Assembly: GCA_035276475.1 (NCBI GenBank) | Contig: DATELQ010000075.1 | Coordinates: 1 to 64,000, forward strand | Length of the DNA stretch: 64,000 nt | Direction of reading: 5' to 3' | From: DATDFB01 sp035276475 | GTDB taxonomy: Bacteria > Acidobacteriota > Thermoanaerobaculia > Gp7-AA8 | Part shown: positions 1-8,567 of the stretch, one piece after another | How positions within the stretch are numbered: position 1 is the first letter of the stretch | Layout: each line of letters begins with the position of its first letter | Notes under the pieces: generated by a model | Seen by the model: the letters and a program-made list of their open reading frames with translations, nothing else | What the model was told of the DNA's origin: nothing | The model's database searches: none | Translations under genes and position numbers: made by a program

Positions 1-821
1 AGCCCCAGCGCCTTCCGTATCGCCAGCACATCCTCGATGATCGCCTTCGCGACCTCGGGCCTGATCTGCGTCGTCCGGTCCGACAACGCGGCCGGCGGGT
101 TGTCGTGCACTTCCATGAAGAAGCCGTCGCATCCCGCCGCAGCCGCCGCGCGCGCGAGCGGACGCGCGAACTGCGGCGTGCCGCCGGTCTGCTTTCCCTC
201 GCCGCCCGGCTTCTGCATCGAGTGGGTGATGTCGTAGACCACCGGCTTGCCGAAGCCACGCACGATGGGAAAGGCGCGCATGTCGACGACGAGGTTCTGG
301 TAGCCGAAGGAGGTGCCGCGCTCGGTGATGAAGACGCGGTCGTTCCCGACCTCCGCCGCTTTGTCGAGGATGTTCTTCGCCTCCTCGGGCGAGAGGAACT
401 GCCCCTTCTTCACCGCGACCGGCTTTCCGGTGCGCGCCGCTGCGGCGATGAGATCCGTCTGCCGGCAGAGGAACGCCGGAATCTGAAGCACGTCGAGCAC
501 CTCGGCCGCCGGCGCGGCCTGCTGCCATTCGTGAATGTCGCTGAGCACGGGAAGGCCGGTCTCGTCCTTCACCTCGCGCAGGTACTCGAGTCCCTTCTCG
601 AGGCCTGGCCCGCGGAACGACTCGATCGAGGTGCGGTTGGCCTTGTCGAACGACGACTTGAAGACGATGTTGACCTTGAGCTCGTCGCACAGCTTCCGGA
701 TCGTGCGCGCCATGGCCAGGACGTGCTCGCGCGACTCGATGACGCACGGCCCGGCGATGAAGAGCGGCGCGTTGTCGCCGCCGAAGGCGATGTCGTCGGT
801 GATGCGGATCGCGAGGGTCAT
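1..821 (-). CDS. kdsA: 3-deoxy-8-phosphooctulonate (Kdo-8-P) synthase, C-terminus cut by window edge
   Basis: This enzyme condenses phosphoenolpyruvate with arabinose 5-phosphate to give Kdo-8-phosphate, a cytoplasmic step in making the LPS inner core. About 273 codons are present against about 280 in the family, so only the last few residues lie outside the window. Visible motifs are FIAGPCVIES near the N-terminus, FKSSFDKANR, DVLQIPAFLCRQTDL, KKGQFLSPEE, TERGTSFGY and the C-terminal FMEVHDNP segment, all typical of KdsA rather than of DAHP synthase. The ATG overlaps the stop of the upstream membrane-protein gene by 4 bp (ATGA), so translation is probably coupled to the pyrG transcript. A kdsB gene lies on the same strand about 2.7 kb upstream. 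The call is firm. Confidence 0.96.
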   Translation of the reverse strand, partial: MTLAIRITDDIAFGGDNAPLFIAGPCVIESREHVLAMARTIRKLCDELKVNIVFKSSFDKANRTSIESFRGPGLEKGLEYLREVKDETGLPVLSDIHEWQQAAPAAEVLDVLQIPAFLCRQTDLIAAAARTGKPVAVKKGQFLSPEEAKNILDKAAEVGNDRVFITERGTSFGYQNLVVDMRAFPIVRGFGKPVVYDITHSMQKPGGEGKQTGGTPQFARPLARAAAAAGCDGFFMEVHDNPPAALSDRTTQIRPEVAKAIIEDVLAIRKALG

Positions 822-1215
822 GCCGGCGCGGATTGTATCGGCTTCGCCATGGCGATTCCCGCGAAGGGGACCGTGGCGAAGATCAGAATCGAGAGAGCAT
901 CAAACCAAATCGGCTGCGGCAGCATGACTGCGTTGACGATTCCTCCGAGGAACAGCAGCGCCGCCACGACGTACGCCGGCACGCGGCTGTCGCCGATCTT
1001 TGCGGCGAGAAACGTTCCCAGCAGCGTACCGACGAGCCATCCAACGAGGACGAGGGCGAACGCGCCCGCCGGCAGCGTCGCCACGAGGTGCTTGATCGCT
1101 TCCCTATCTTTCGGATCGACCTGCGGGATTGGATAGAGTCGATGGTTGATCGCTTCCGCGGTCATCATGCACGCGACGGCCACGACGGCACCGACGAGCA
1201 CCCCGAAGCCTTTTC

Positions 1216-1219
<4 letters not shown>
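818..1219 (-). CDS. small four-helix membrane protein between pyrG and kdsA
   Basis: This 133-residue protein has a GTG start that overlaps the pyrG stop by 4 bp, and its own stop overlaps the kdsA start by 4 bp, so it is embedded in a translationally coupled unit. Four hydrophobic segments are visible, at about residues 4-22, 49-73, 79-97 and 101-122. The first loop is polar (HRLYPIPQVDPKDREAIKHL). A longer reading frame extends upstream inside pyrG in another frame, but it is Arg/Pro-rich shadow, and the GTG at the pyrG stop is the natural start. I do not recognise a named family. The polytopic layout with small glycines (LVGWLVGTLLGTFLAAKIG) resembles small uncharacterised inner-membrane proteins of Acidobacteriota. 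Function is unknown. Confidence 0.75.
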
Positions 1220-2868
<1,649 letters not shown>

Positions 2869-2950
2869 GACAGTCGTCTCCCAAGGCGAACAACTCTCGT
2901 GCCGGATTGTTTGGAGGGGACTCGTGTGGCTGGGGCGGGTGAGACGTGTG

Positions 2951-2971
2951 TCGTGAGCCTCACGCTCACGA
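2951..2971. other. hairpin between coiled-coil gene and pyrG
   Basis: An 8-bp perfect inverted repeat (TCGTGAGC / GCTCACGA) with a 5-nt loop lies in the roughly 180-bp gap upstream of pyrG. No U-rich tract follows on the minus strand, so it is not a canonical intrinsic terminator. It could be a factor-dependent terminator, a processing site or chance. The rest of the gap holds only a weak AACAATCCGG sequence at 2902-2911 (minus), a possible poor -10 for pyrG. Confidence 0.35.
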
Positions 2972-3048
2972 ACGACTTCCCCCAAGGTCAGAACGCATGG
3001 TTGCCACCGATGAGGGAGATTTTAGACGAGGGTTCGGGGAGGGGCAAG

Positions 3049-3417
3049 TCAGGAAGCTTTCTCGAGCTTGCGGATGCGGCTGATGAGCTGGGCGTGAGAG
3101 GTGCCGATGACGTCGTGGACGCTTTTGAAGTTGTCTTTCGTCTCGGTGCGGAAACTTTCGAGCTTCTCGTCGACGGCGTGAATCATGTCGTTGTTCAGTT
3201 GCATGGCGGAGCGAAGGCCTTCGATCTCGACACCGAGGTGACGGATCTCGGTTGTGTTGCGGTTGACTTCGACGCCGAGGTTACCGATCTCGGTCGTATG
3301 GCGGTTGATTTCGACGCCGACGTTACCGATCTCCGTTGTGATCCGGTTGTGCACCTCAGCGAACTGCTCGTCAATTCTCGCGAAATATGCTCTGAGCTCG
3401 TTGTCTTCCACTGCCAC
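3049..3417 (-). CDS. small coiled-coil protein with 14-residue repeats
   Basis: This 122-residue acidic, Ala/Glu/Asn-rich protein has no signal peptide and no membrane segment. Residues of about 27-70 contain three consecutive 14-residue units of the form TTEIGN-V/L-GVE-I/V-NR-H/N, each exactly 42 nt at DNA level. They are flanked by helical heptad-like sequence (IDEQFAEVHNRI before, LNNDMIHAVDEKLESF after). The pattern fits a parallel or trimeric coiled coil whose hydrophobic positions are Ile, Val and Leu. Similar short coiled-coil proteins are common in bacteria and rarely characterised. It sits between kdsB and pyrG on the same strand but is separated from each by non-coding DNA, so operon membership is uncertain. 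No function can be assigned. Confidence 0.7.
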   Translation of the reverse strand: MAVEDNELRAYFARIDEQFAEVHNRITTEIGNVGVEINRHTTEIGNLGVEVNRNTTEIRHLGVEIEGLRSAMQLNNDMIHAVDEKLESFRTETKDNFKSVHDVIGTSHAQLISRIRKLEKAS

Positions 3418-3491
3418 TCCTTTCGACGCGCCCGAGGGTACCTCGGAGTCAAGGCACTTGTGGGCTTCCTCTCTGCGGCAGTGGCTAAATT

Positions 3492-4208
3492 CTACTCCGC
3501 GGAGATCCGCGCCAGCTCCCCCTCCACCCGCCCCACATCCTCCGGGCGGTCCACGCCGAGGTGCGGCTTGTCGGTCAGCAGCACGCGGATGCGCATCCCG
3601 TTCTGCAGGGCGCGGAGCTGCTCGAGCGACTCGGCGCGCTCCAGCGGGGCGGGGGGGAGGGTGGTGAAGCGGGCCAGGGCCTCGGCGCGGTAGCCGTAGA
3701 TACCGATGTGGCGGAGGGCGGTGGGGCGGGAGCCGATGGGGGCGCGGGAGAAGTAGAGGGCGTGGCCGGTGAGGTCGGTCACGACCTTGACGATGTCGCG
3801 GGCGTTGAACTCTTCGTCGGTCAGGAGGGGGCAGGCGAGGGTGGCCATGTCGGAGGTCGACAAAGCAGGAACCAGCTGATCGATCACGGCGGGGTCGATC
3901 AGGGGCTCGTCGCCTTGCACGTTGATCACGGCCTGGTACTGCTCGTCCAGGAGGCGCACGGCGGCGGCGATGCGGTCGGTGCCGCTTTGGAAGTCACCTT
4001 CCGGTTGTAGAACCAGGCCGCCGAACGACGCCACGTGCTCTGCGATGCGCGCGTCGTCGGTCGCCACGTACACGGCGGACGCGAGGCGCGAAAGCACCGC
4101 GCGCTCGTACACGCGCTGAATGAGCGAAACGCCCGAAATGAGAGCGAGCGGCTTCCCGGGGAAGCGCGTCGACGCCCATCGCGCGGGAATTACAATGACC
4201 GCCTTCAT
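3492..4208 (-). CDS. kdsB: 3-deoxy-manno-octulosonate cytidylyltransferase (CMP-Kdo synthetase)
   Basis: KdsB activates Kdo with CTP to CMP-Kdo for LPS core assembly in the cytoplasm. The 238 residues match the family length. Signature motifs are PARWASTRFPGKPL at the N-terminus (nucleotide-binding loop), ATDDARIAEH, GTDRIAAA and NVQGDEPLI, the Mg/CTP-binding core. The chosen ATG at 4208 gives the canonical MKAVIVIPAR start; an upstream in-frame ATG would add 31 Arg-rich residues. The start codon overlaps the start of the opposite-strand gene in a shared CATG. A TAAAAT hexamer 11 nt upstream followed by CCGCC suggests a very short leader. Confidence 0.96.
   Translation of the reverse strand: MKAVIVIPARWASTRFPGKPLALISGVSLIQRVYERAVLSRLASAVYVATDDARIAEHVASFGGLVLQPEGDFQSGTDRIAAAVRLLDEQYQAVINVQGDEPLIDPAVIDQLVPALSTSDMATLACPLLTDEEFNARDIVKVVTDLTGHALYFSRAPIGSRPTALRHIGIYGYRAEALARFTTLPPAPLERAESLEQLRALQNGMRIRVLLTDKPHLGVDRPEDVGRVEGELARISAE
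4191..4196 (+). promoter_or_regulatory. candidate -10 (TACAAT) for the gene at 4207
   Basis: TACAAT ends 10 nt before the plus-strand ATG at 4207 and lies inside the first codons of kdsB on the other strand. It matches the close-to-start TANNNT pattern seen at many other genes in the window. No good -35 is visible. Confidence 0.45.
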
Positions 4209-5175
4209 GCCGGCGGCGGATTTTATCTCTCCCCACGATCGCGATCTGATGCGCCGTCTCTCGATCGTGTTCGGCGCGCTCCTTCTCCTCACCTTCGCCA
4301 TCAGCCGCCTCGAGCTCCTCTACTCGCACAAGTTCTTCGACAACACCGGCCGCGCAGAGTGGATCTGGGTCAACCACCGCATCGCCTCGGGCGACCCGCA
4401 GGCGTTCTTCGCCACGAAGGACTTCGACCTCCCGCCGAACCGCTACTTCACGCGCATCAAGATCGCCGGCGATCCCGAATACACGCTCTGGTTCAACGGC
4501 CGCGAGATCGGCGGGCGGCGGGTGGGGGAGCAGCCGACGCTCGACGCTTACGACGTCACCGCGCTGGCGAAGACGACGGGGAACCGCATCGTCGTCGCGC
4601 TGCGCAGCCCGAACGGCGTCGGCGGTCTGATCGCCGCGGTTGACGTCTCCGCCGACTTTCAGAATCTCGCGGTGACGGACGCGAGCTGGCACATCGTTCG
4701 CCGCTGGACCCCCGACCTCATCATGCGCGATCCGCAATCAAGAGAAGCGCCGCTGCGCCTCGGACGTCCGCCTGCGCGACGCTGGAACTATCTCGAGCTG
4801 GCGAAGCGCGACTTCACCATCCCGCCGCACACTATCATCCCCCCGTCGTCGTCGTTCACCTTCAACACCGCGCTTGCCAGCGTCGACATCATTGAAGGCG
4901 TGGCTGTGGCGGTGTCGAAGAAAACGATCGCGACGGCGTACGACTTCGCGCCGATGACCGGCCGGGTGCGGCTGACCATCGCGGGCGACAGCAACGTGAG
5001 CCGCCCGATCAACGTGCGCTTTGCGAATGAGCGCTCGGAGCTGATGACGATCGAGGGGGCGATCGAGCCTGTCGTCTTCGCGCCGGGCGAGCGGACGATC
5101 ATCGACCCGGTGGTGCGGCGTTTCCGCTACGTGATGGTCTACGGCGGCGGTGTGCGCGCCGAGGCCGTCGACTAG
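4207..5175 (+). CDS. membrane-anchored beta-sandwich protein, rhamnosidase N-domain-like
   Basis: This protein has about 322 residues and one N-terminal hydrophobic segment (about residues 17-33, RLSIVFGALLLLTFAIS), so it is a membrane-anchored or secreted protein. Residues of about 85-125 (TLWFNGREIGG, LDAYDVTALAKTTGNRIVVALRS) look like the galactose-binding-type beta-sandwich found at the N-terminus of alpha-L-rhamnosidases and related glycoside hydrolases. No catalytic glycosidase domain follows; the rest is more beta-rich sequence. The ATG at 4207 sits 10 nt after a TACAAT hexamer and shares CATG with the kdsB start. An alternative ATG at 4249 would begin right at the hydrophobic segment. 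Its stop overlaps the stop of the next convergent gene. Carbohydrate binding is inference. Confidence 0.75.
   Translation: MPAADFISPHDRDLMRRLSIVFGALLLLTFAISRLELLYSHKFFDNTGRAEWIWVNHRIASGDPQAFFATKDFDLPPNRYFTRIKIAGDPEYTLWFNGREIGGRRVGEQPTLDAYDVTALAKTTGNRIVVALRSPNGVGGLIAAVDVSADFQNLAVTDASWHIVRRWTPDLIMRDPQSREAPLRLGRPPARRWNYLELAKRDFTIPPHTIIPPSSSFTFNTALASVDIIEGVAVAVSKKTIATAYDFAPMTGRVRLTIAGDSNVSRPINVRFANERSELMTIEGAIEPVVFAPGERTIIDPVVRRFRYVMVYGGGVRAEAVD
4220..4225 (-). promoter_or_regulatory. candidate -10 (TAAAAT) for kdsB
   Basis: On the minus strand TAAAAT is followed by CCGCCGCC and then the kdsB ATG, 11 nt after the hexamer. It lies inside the opposite gene's coding sequence. The TANNNT-CCGC arrangement recurs at several other starts in the window. 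Confidence 0.5.
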
Positions 5176-5957
5176 TAGAGCACCTTACGGACGAAGTACT
5201 CCTGCAGCCTCGCGGGCGTCGGCGAGACGCCGCCGGCGTAGAGCGCCTGCGCGTCGGCCTGCGTCATCTGGAAGCGTCCCGCGGAGCCGCCGTTCGTCGT
5301 CTTCATGAAGATCTCGACCATGTCGATCTGCGCGCCGGCGATCCCGGCGTTGTGCACGACGAGGAACGCCGCGGCAGAGAGGACGTTGAAGACCTTGTCC
5401 TCGCTGTCGGCGGTGAGCTCGCAGTGGAGCGAGGTCCGATTGATCGACGTGATCTTGTGCTCGAAGATGCCGACGTTCTCGAACGCGCGCGTGAACTTGT
5501 CGATCACGCCCGCCTGCGCCTCTGCGCCGGTCGGCGGAGTGGCGGTGATCGGCGCAGCCGGCTGCGGCGGCGGCAGCGTCGCGGGCGCAGGCGTCGCGGC
5601 CTGCGGCTGCTGCTGCGACGGCAACTTCCGGAGCTTGATCTGCGATCCGAGCGACGGGTTTTGCTGCTGCTGTTGCTGGGCCATGCCGGCCGGCCGCTGC
5701 TCGATGGCCAGCACCTCGCCGCCGCCGTTGCGCGTCACTTCCTCCGACTTGGCGACGTCGATCTGCGACGCATCGACGACGAGCGTGCTGCCGCTCTGCA
5801 TCTGGATCGTGGCGCGGTTGCCCGTGACCGTCGGCCGCCCCTTGGCCTTGTAGCGCGTGCCGTCCTTCATCACCACCCAGTAGTCGGCGGCGAAAGCCTG
5901 CAGCGCCACGAGCGCGGCGGCGGCGAACAGCACAAACGATTTCAGCGATTGCTTCAT
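5172..5957 (-). CDS. secreted protein with Gln/Pro/Ala-rich linker
   Basis: This 261-residue protein starts with a clear signal peptide (Lys at 2, hydrophobic core, cleavage near AFAAD at about residue 24). The mature N-terminal part (DYWVVMKDGTRYKAKGRPTV, then IQMQSGSTLVVDASQID) looks like a small beta-rich module similar to those reading out a property and its threshold, but I cannot name it. Residues of about 95-150 are low complexity, with six consecutive glutamines and Pro/Ala stretches. The C-terminal 110 residues (VIDKFTRAFENVGIFEHKI onward) look globular. A perfect TATAAT at 5999-5994 and GGAGAG before the ATG at 5957 support the start. Function is unknown; periplasmic location is likely. 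Confidence 0.75.
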   Translation of the reverse strand: MKQSLKSFVLFAAAALVALQAFAADYWVVMKDGTRYKAKGRPTVTGNRATIQMQSGSTLVVDASQIDVAKSEEVTRNGGGEVLAIEQRPAGMAQQQQQQNPSLGSQIKLRKLPSQQQPQAATPAPATLPPPQPAAPITATPPTGAEAQAGVIDKFTRAFENVGIFEHKITSINRTSLHCELTADSEDKVFNVLSAAAFLVVHNAGIAGAQIDMVEIFMKTTNGGSAGRFQMTQADAQALYAGGVSPTPARLQEYFVRKVLY

Positions 5958-5993
5958 GAGGGGGCTCTCCGGAATCCTGCGTCGAATGCGTGA

Positions 5994-6001
5994 ATTATAC
6001 T
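5994..6001. promoter_or_regulatory. overlapping bidirectional -10 elements
   Basis: The sequence ATTATACT reads TATAAT on the minus strand (5999-5994), 36 nt before the secreted-protein start, and TATACT on the plus strand (5996-6001), about 61 nt before aroF. Two opposite -10 hexamers therefore share four base pairs, so divergent transcription from one site is plausible. Confidence 0.55.
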
Positions 6002-6062
6002 GGCTGACTTCAGAACGCCGGTCCGTTCGAATGCGATTCCTACCGGCAGAACGAGGACCCCA

Positions 6063-7097
6063 ATGCTTGTCGTGATGGAGGCCGGAGCCCGGCCCGAGCA
6101 AGTCGAAGCAGTCGTTCGCCAGATCGAGAAGCTGGGGCTGAAGGCGCATCCGATTCCGGGCGCGCACCGCACCGCCATCGGCGTCACCGGCCCTCAGGGC
6201 GTCGCCGACCCGACCATCGTCGAGACCTTCCCCGGCGTCCACGAAGTCATTCGCGTCAGCCATCCCTACAAGCTCGTAAGCCGCGAAGCGAAGCCGGACG
6301 ACACGGTCGTCAGCGTCGGCGGCGTCGACGTCGGCGGCAACGGCATCGTCGTCGTCGGCGGCCCGTGCGCGGTGGAGTCGCTCGAACAAACGCGCATCGT
6401 CGCCGAGGGGGTGAAGCGCGGTGGCGGACAGCTCCTGCGCGGCGGTGCGTACAAGCCGCGCACCTCGCCCTACTCCTTCCAAGGCCTCGGCGAAGAGGGG
6501 CTGGAGATCCTGGCGCGCGTGCGCGACGAGTTCGATCTCCCCGTCGTCACCGAAGCCATCGACGAGGCCTCGCTCAAGCTCGTCGACGCGTACGCCGACT
6601 GCATCCAGATCGGCGCGCGCAACATGCAGAACTTCTCGTTGCTCAAAGCGGCCGGGCGGGCGCGCAAGCCGGTGCTGCTCAAGCGCGGCATGGCCGCGAC
6701 GCTCGAGGAGCTGCTCTTGAGCGCCGAGTACATCATGGCCGAGGGGAACTACAACGTCATGCTGTGCGAGCGGGGCGTGCGGACCTTCGCCGATCACACG
6801 CGCAACACCCTCGACCTCAGCGTCATCCCCGCCATCAAGCGCATCAGCCACCTCCCGATCCTCGCCGACCCGAGCCACGGCACCGGCAAGCGCAACAAAG
6901 TCGCGCCGATGTCTCGCGCGGCGATCGCCGCCGGCGCCGATGGCCTGATCATCGAGGTCCATCACAAGCCCGAAGAGGCGCTCTCCGACGGCCCGCAGTC
7001 GATCACGCCGGACGTCTTCGCCGAGATCGTGCACCAGGCCGACGCGATCGCGCAGGTCGTGGGGAGAAGTCTGCAACCGGCATTGGCGGCGTCGTAG
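6063..7097 (+). CDS. aroF: 3-deoxy-7-phosphoheptulonate (DAHP) synthase, type I-beta with N-terminal regulatory domain
   Basis: DAHP synthase condenses PEP and erythrose 4-phosphate at the entry to the shikimate pathway. The 344-residue protein has an N-terminal ferredoxin-like domain (about 1-70: MLVVMEAGARPEQVEAVV, GLKAHPIPG), as in the Thermotoga-type enzymes, where it mediates feedback inhibition by aromatic amino acids. The barrel follows, with GPCAVES, RGGAYKPRTSPYSFQG, IGARNMQNF, LLKRGM, LCERGVRTF and DPSHGTG, covering PEP, metal and substrate contacts. The pyk gene starts 3 nt after its stop codon, so these two PEP-using enzymes are co-transcribed. aroB of the same pathway lies far away at 41.3 kb. 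Confidence 0.96.
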   Translation: MLVVMEAGARPEQVEAVVRQIEKLGLKAHPIPGAHRTAIGVTGPQGVADPTIVETFPGVHEVIRVSHPYKLVSREAKPDDTVVSVGGVDVGGNGIVVVGGPCAVESLEQTRIVAEGVKRGGGQLLRGGAYKPRTSPYSFQGLGEEGLEILARVRDEFDLPVVTEAIDEASLKLVDAYADCIQIGARNMQNFSLLKAAGRARKPVLLKRGMAATLEELLLSAEYIMAEGNYNVMLCERGVRTFADHTRNTLDLSVIPAIKRISHLPILADPSHGTGKRNKVAPMSRAAIAAGADGLIIEVHHKPEEALSDGPQSITPDVFAEIVHQADAIAQVVGRSLQPALAAS

Positions 7098-7100
7098 CGC

Positions 7101-8537
7101 GTGCGCCGCACCAAGATCATCGCCACGCTCGGTCCGTCCTGCAGCGGCGAGGAGACGATCCAGCGCCTCCTCACCTCGGGCGTCGACGTCTTCCGGATGA
7201 ACTTCTCGCACGGCACGAACGCCGAGCGCGTGGACCTCATCAAACGCATCCGCCACATCTCCACGGACTACGGCAAATACGTTCCGATCCTCGGCGACAT
7301 TCAGGGGCCGAAGCTGCGCATCGGCGACGTTGACGGCGTCGTCCACCTGCGCAACGGGCAGACGTTCACGATCACGACGGAGCCGGTCGTCGGCAACGCC
7401 CAGATCGTCTCGACGCCGTTCACGCCGCTGCCGCGGGAGATGTCGGTCGGGCAGCGCATCTCGATCAACGACGGGCTCGTCGAGCTCGTCGTCACGTCGC
7501 TCGACGCGAACGCGGTCACGACGCGCGTGCTGCACGGTGGGCCGATCTCGTCGAAGAAGGGGATGAATTTCCCCGACACGGAGCTGACGATCCCGGCCAT
7601 CACCGACAAGGACCGCGAGGACGTCGCCTTCGCGGTCGAACAGCAGCTCGACTACATCGCCGCGTCGTTCGTGCGCCGCCGCAGCGACGTCGAGCGGCTG
7701 CGCGAGATCCTCAAAGACCTCGGCGGGGGAGAGGTCAACGTCATCGCCAAGCTCGAGAAGGCGCAGGCGATCGAGAACCTCGAAGAGATCCTCCTCGTCA
7801 GCGACGGGGTGATGGTCGCCCGTGGCGACCTCGGCGTCGAATTGCCGGCGGAGGCCGTGCCGATCGTGCAGAAGCGGATCCTGGCGAAGGCAAGCGAGAT
7901 GGGGCGCTTCGCCATCACGGCGACGCAGATGCTGGAGTCGATGACGCAGAGCTCGCGGCCGACGCGCGCCGAGGCGTCCGACGTCGCCAACGCGATCTTC
8001 GACGGCTCCGACGCGGTGATGCTCTCGGCCGAGACGGCGTCGGGGATGTACCCGGTCGAGTCGGTGCAGATCATGGCCCGCATCGTTATGGCCGCGGAGC
8101 AGAACCCGCAGCTCGGCGTCCGCGCCGAGCGCGCGCCGTTCCGCAAGTTCTCCGAGGCGGACGAATTCACCGATGCGCTGGCGGGGGCGGCGAGGTACGC
8201 CGCCGAGCAGCTCGACGCGAAGTTCATCGTCGTCTTCACCCAGACCGGCTTCGCGGCGCGGCTGATGTCGAAGTTCCGCCCGGCGCAGCCGATCATTGCC
8301 CTGACGCCGTCGAGCTGGGTGGCGCGCAGGATGAATATCCTATGGGGCGTTCAGCCGTTCGTACTGCGCGACGTCGGCGAGTACCACGAGCAGATCGTGG
8401 AGCGCGTCGACGAGTATCTTTTGAGCCGCGACATCGTCGTCCCGGGCGACCGATTGGTAATCCTGATGGGCTCGCCGATCTACCAGCGGGCGAAAACGAA
8501 TTTGTTACGTGTCCACCGGGTTGTCGCTCACATCTAA
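7101..8537 (+). CDS. pyk: pyruvate kinase
   Basis: Pyruvate kinase converts PEP and ADP to pyruvate and ATP in glycolysis. The 478 residues correspond to the common bacterial length. Motifs in order are TKIIATLGPSC, FRMNFSHG, GDIQGPKLRIG, the lysine signature region VIAKLEKAQAIENL, VMVARGDLGVELP and TATQMLESM, followed by the C-terminal allosteric domain. The start is GTG, giving MRRTKIIATLG, 3 nt after the aroF stop. Both enzymes compete for PEP, so co-transcription is of metabolic interest. Confidence 0.97.
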   Translation: MRRTKIIATLGPSCSGEETIQRLLTSGVDVFRMNFSHGTNAERVDLIKRIRHISTDYGKYVPILGDIQGPKLRIGDVDGVVHLRNGQTFTITTEPVVGNAQIVSTPFTPLPREMSVGQRISINDGLVELVVTSLDANAVTTRVLHGGPISSKKGMNFPDTELTIPAITDKDREDVAFAVEQQLDYIAASFVRRRSDVERLREILKDLGGGEVNVIAKLEKAQAIENLEEILLVSDGVMVARGDLGVELPAEAVPIVQKRILAKASEMGRFAITATQMLESMTQSSRPTRAEASDVANAIFDGSDAVMLSAETASGMYPVESVQIMARIVMAAEQNPQLGVRAERAPFRKFSEADEFTDALAGAARYAAEQLDAKFIVVFTQTGFAARLMSKFRPAQPIIALTPSSWVARRMNILWGVQPFVLRDVGEYHEQIVERVDEYLLSRDIVVPGDRLVILMGSPIYQRAKTNLLRVHRVVAHI

Positions 8538-8545
8538 TGGTGGTG

Positions 8546-8551
8546 TAGACT
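8546..8551 (+). promoter_or_regulatory. candidate -10 (TAGACT)
   Basis: TAGACT, preceded by GGTG, lies 16-22 nt before the two possible starts of the next gene. The same TAGACT hexamer precedes the VWFA gene at 42308. Confidence 0.35.
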
Positions 8552-8567
8552 CCTGGACCCAGAGAGA

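Noticed and set aside
2869..3048. Reiterative-initiation control of pyrG
   Set aside because: No GGGC-type start next to a plausible -10 was found in the gap.
5994..6062. Riboswitch or leader peptide before aroF
   Set aside because: The leader is about 55 nt and shows no run of aromatic codons or strong hairpin pair; feedback by the N-terminal protein domain is more likely.
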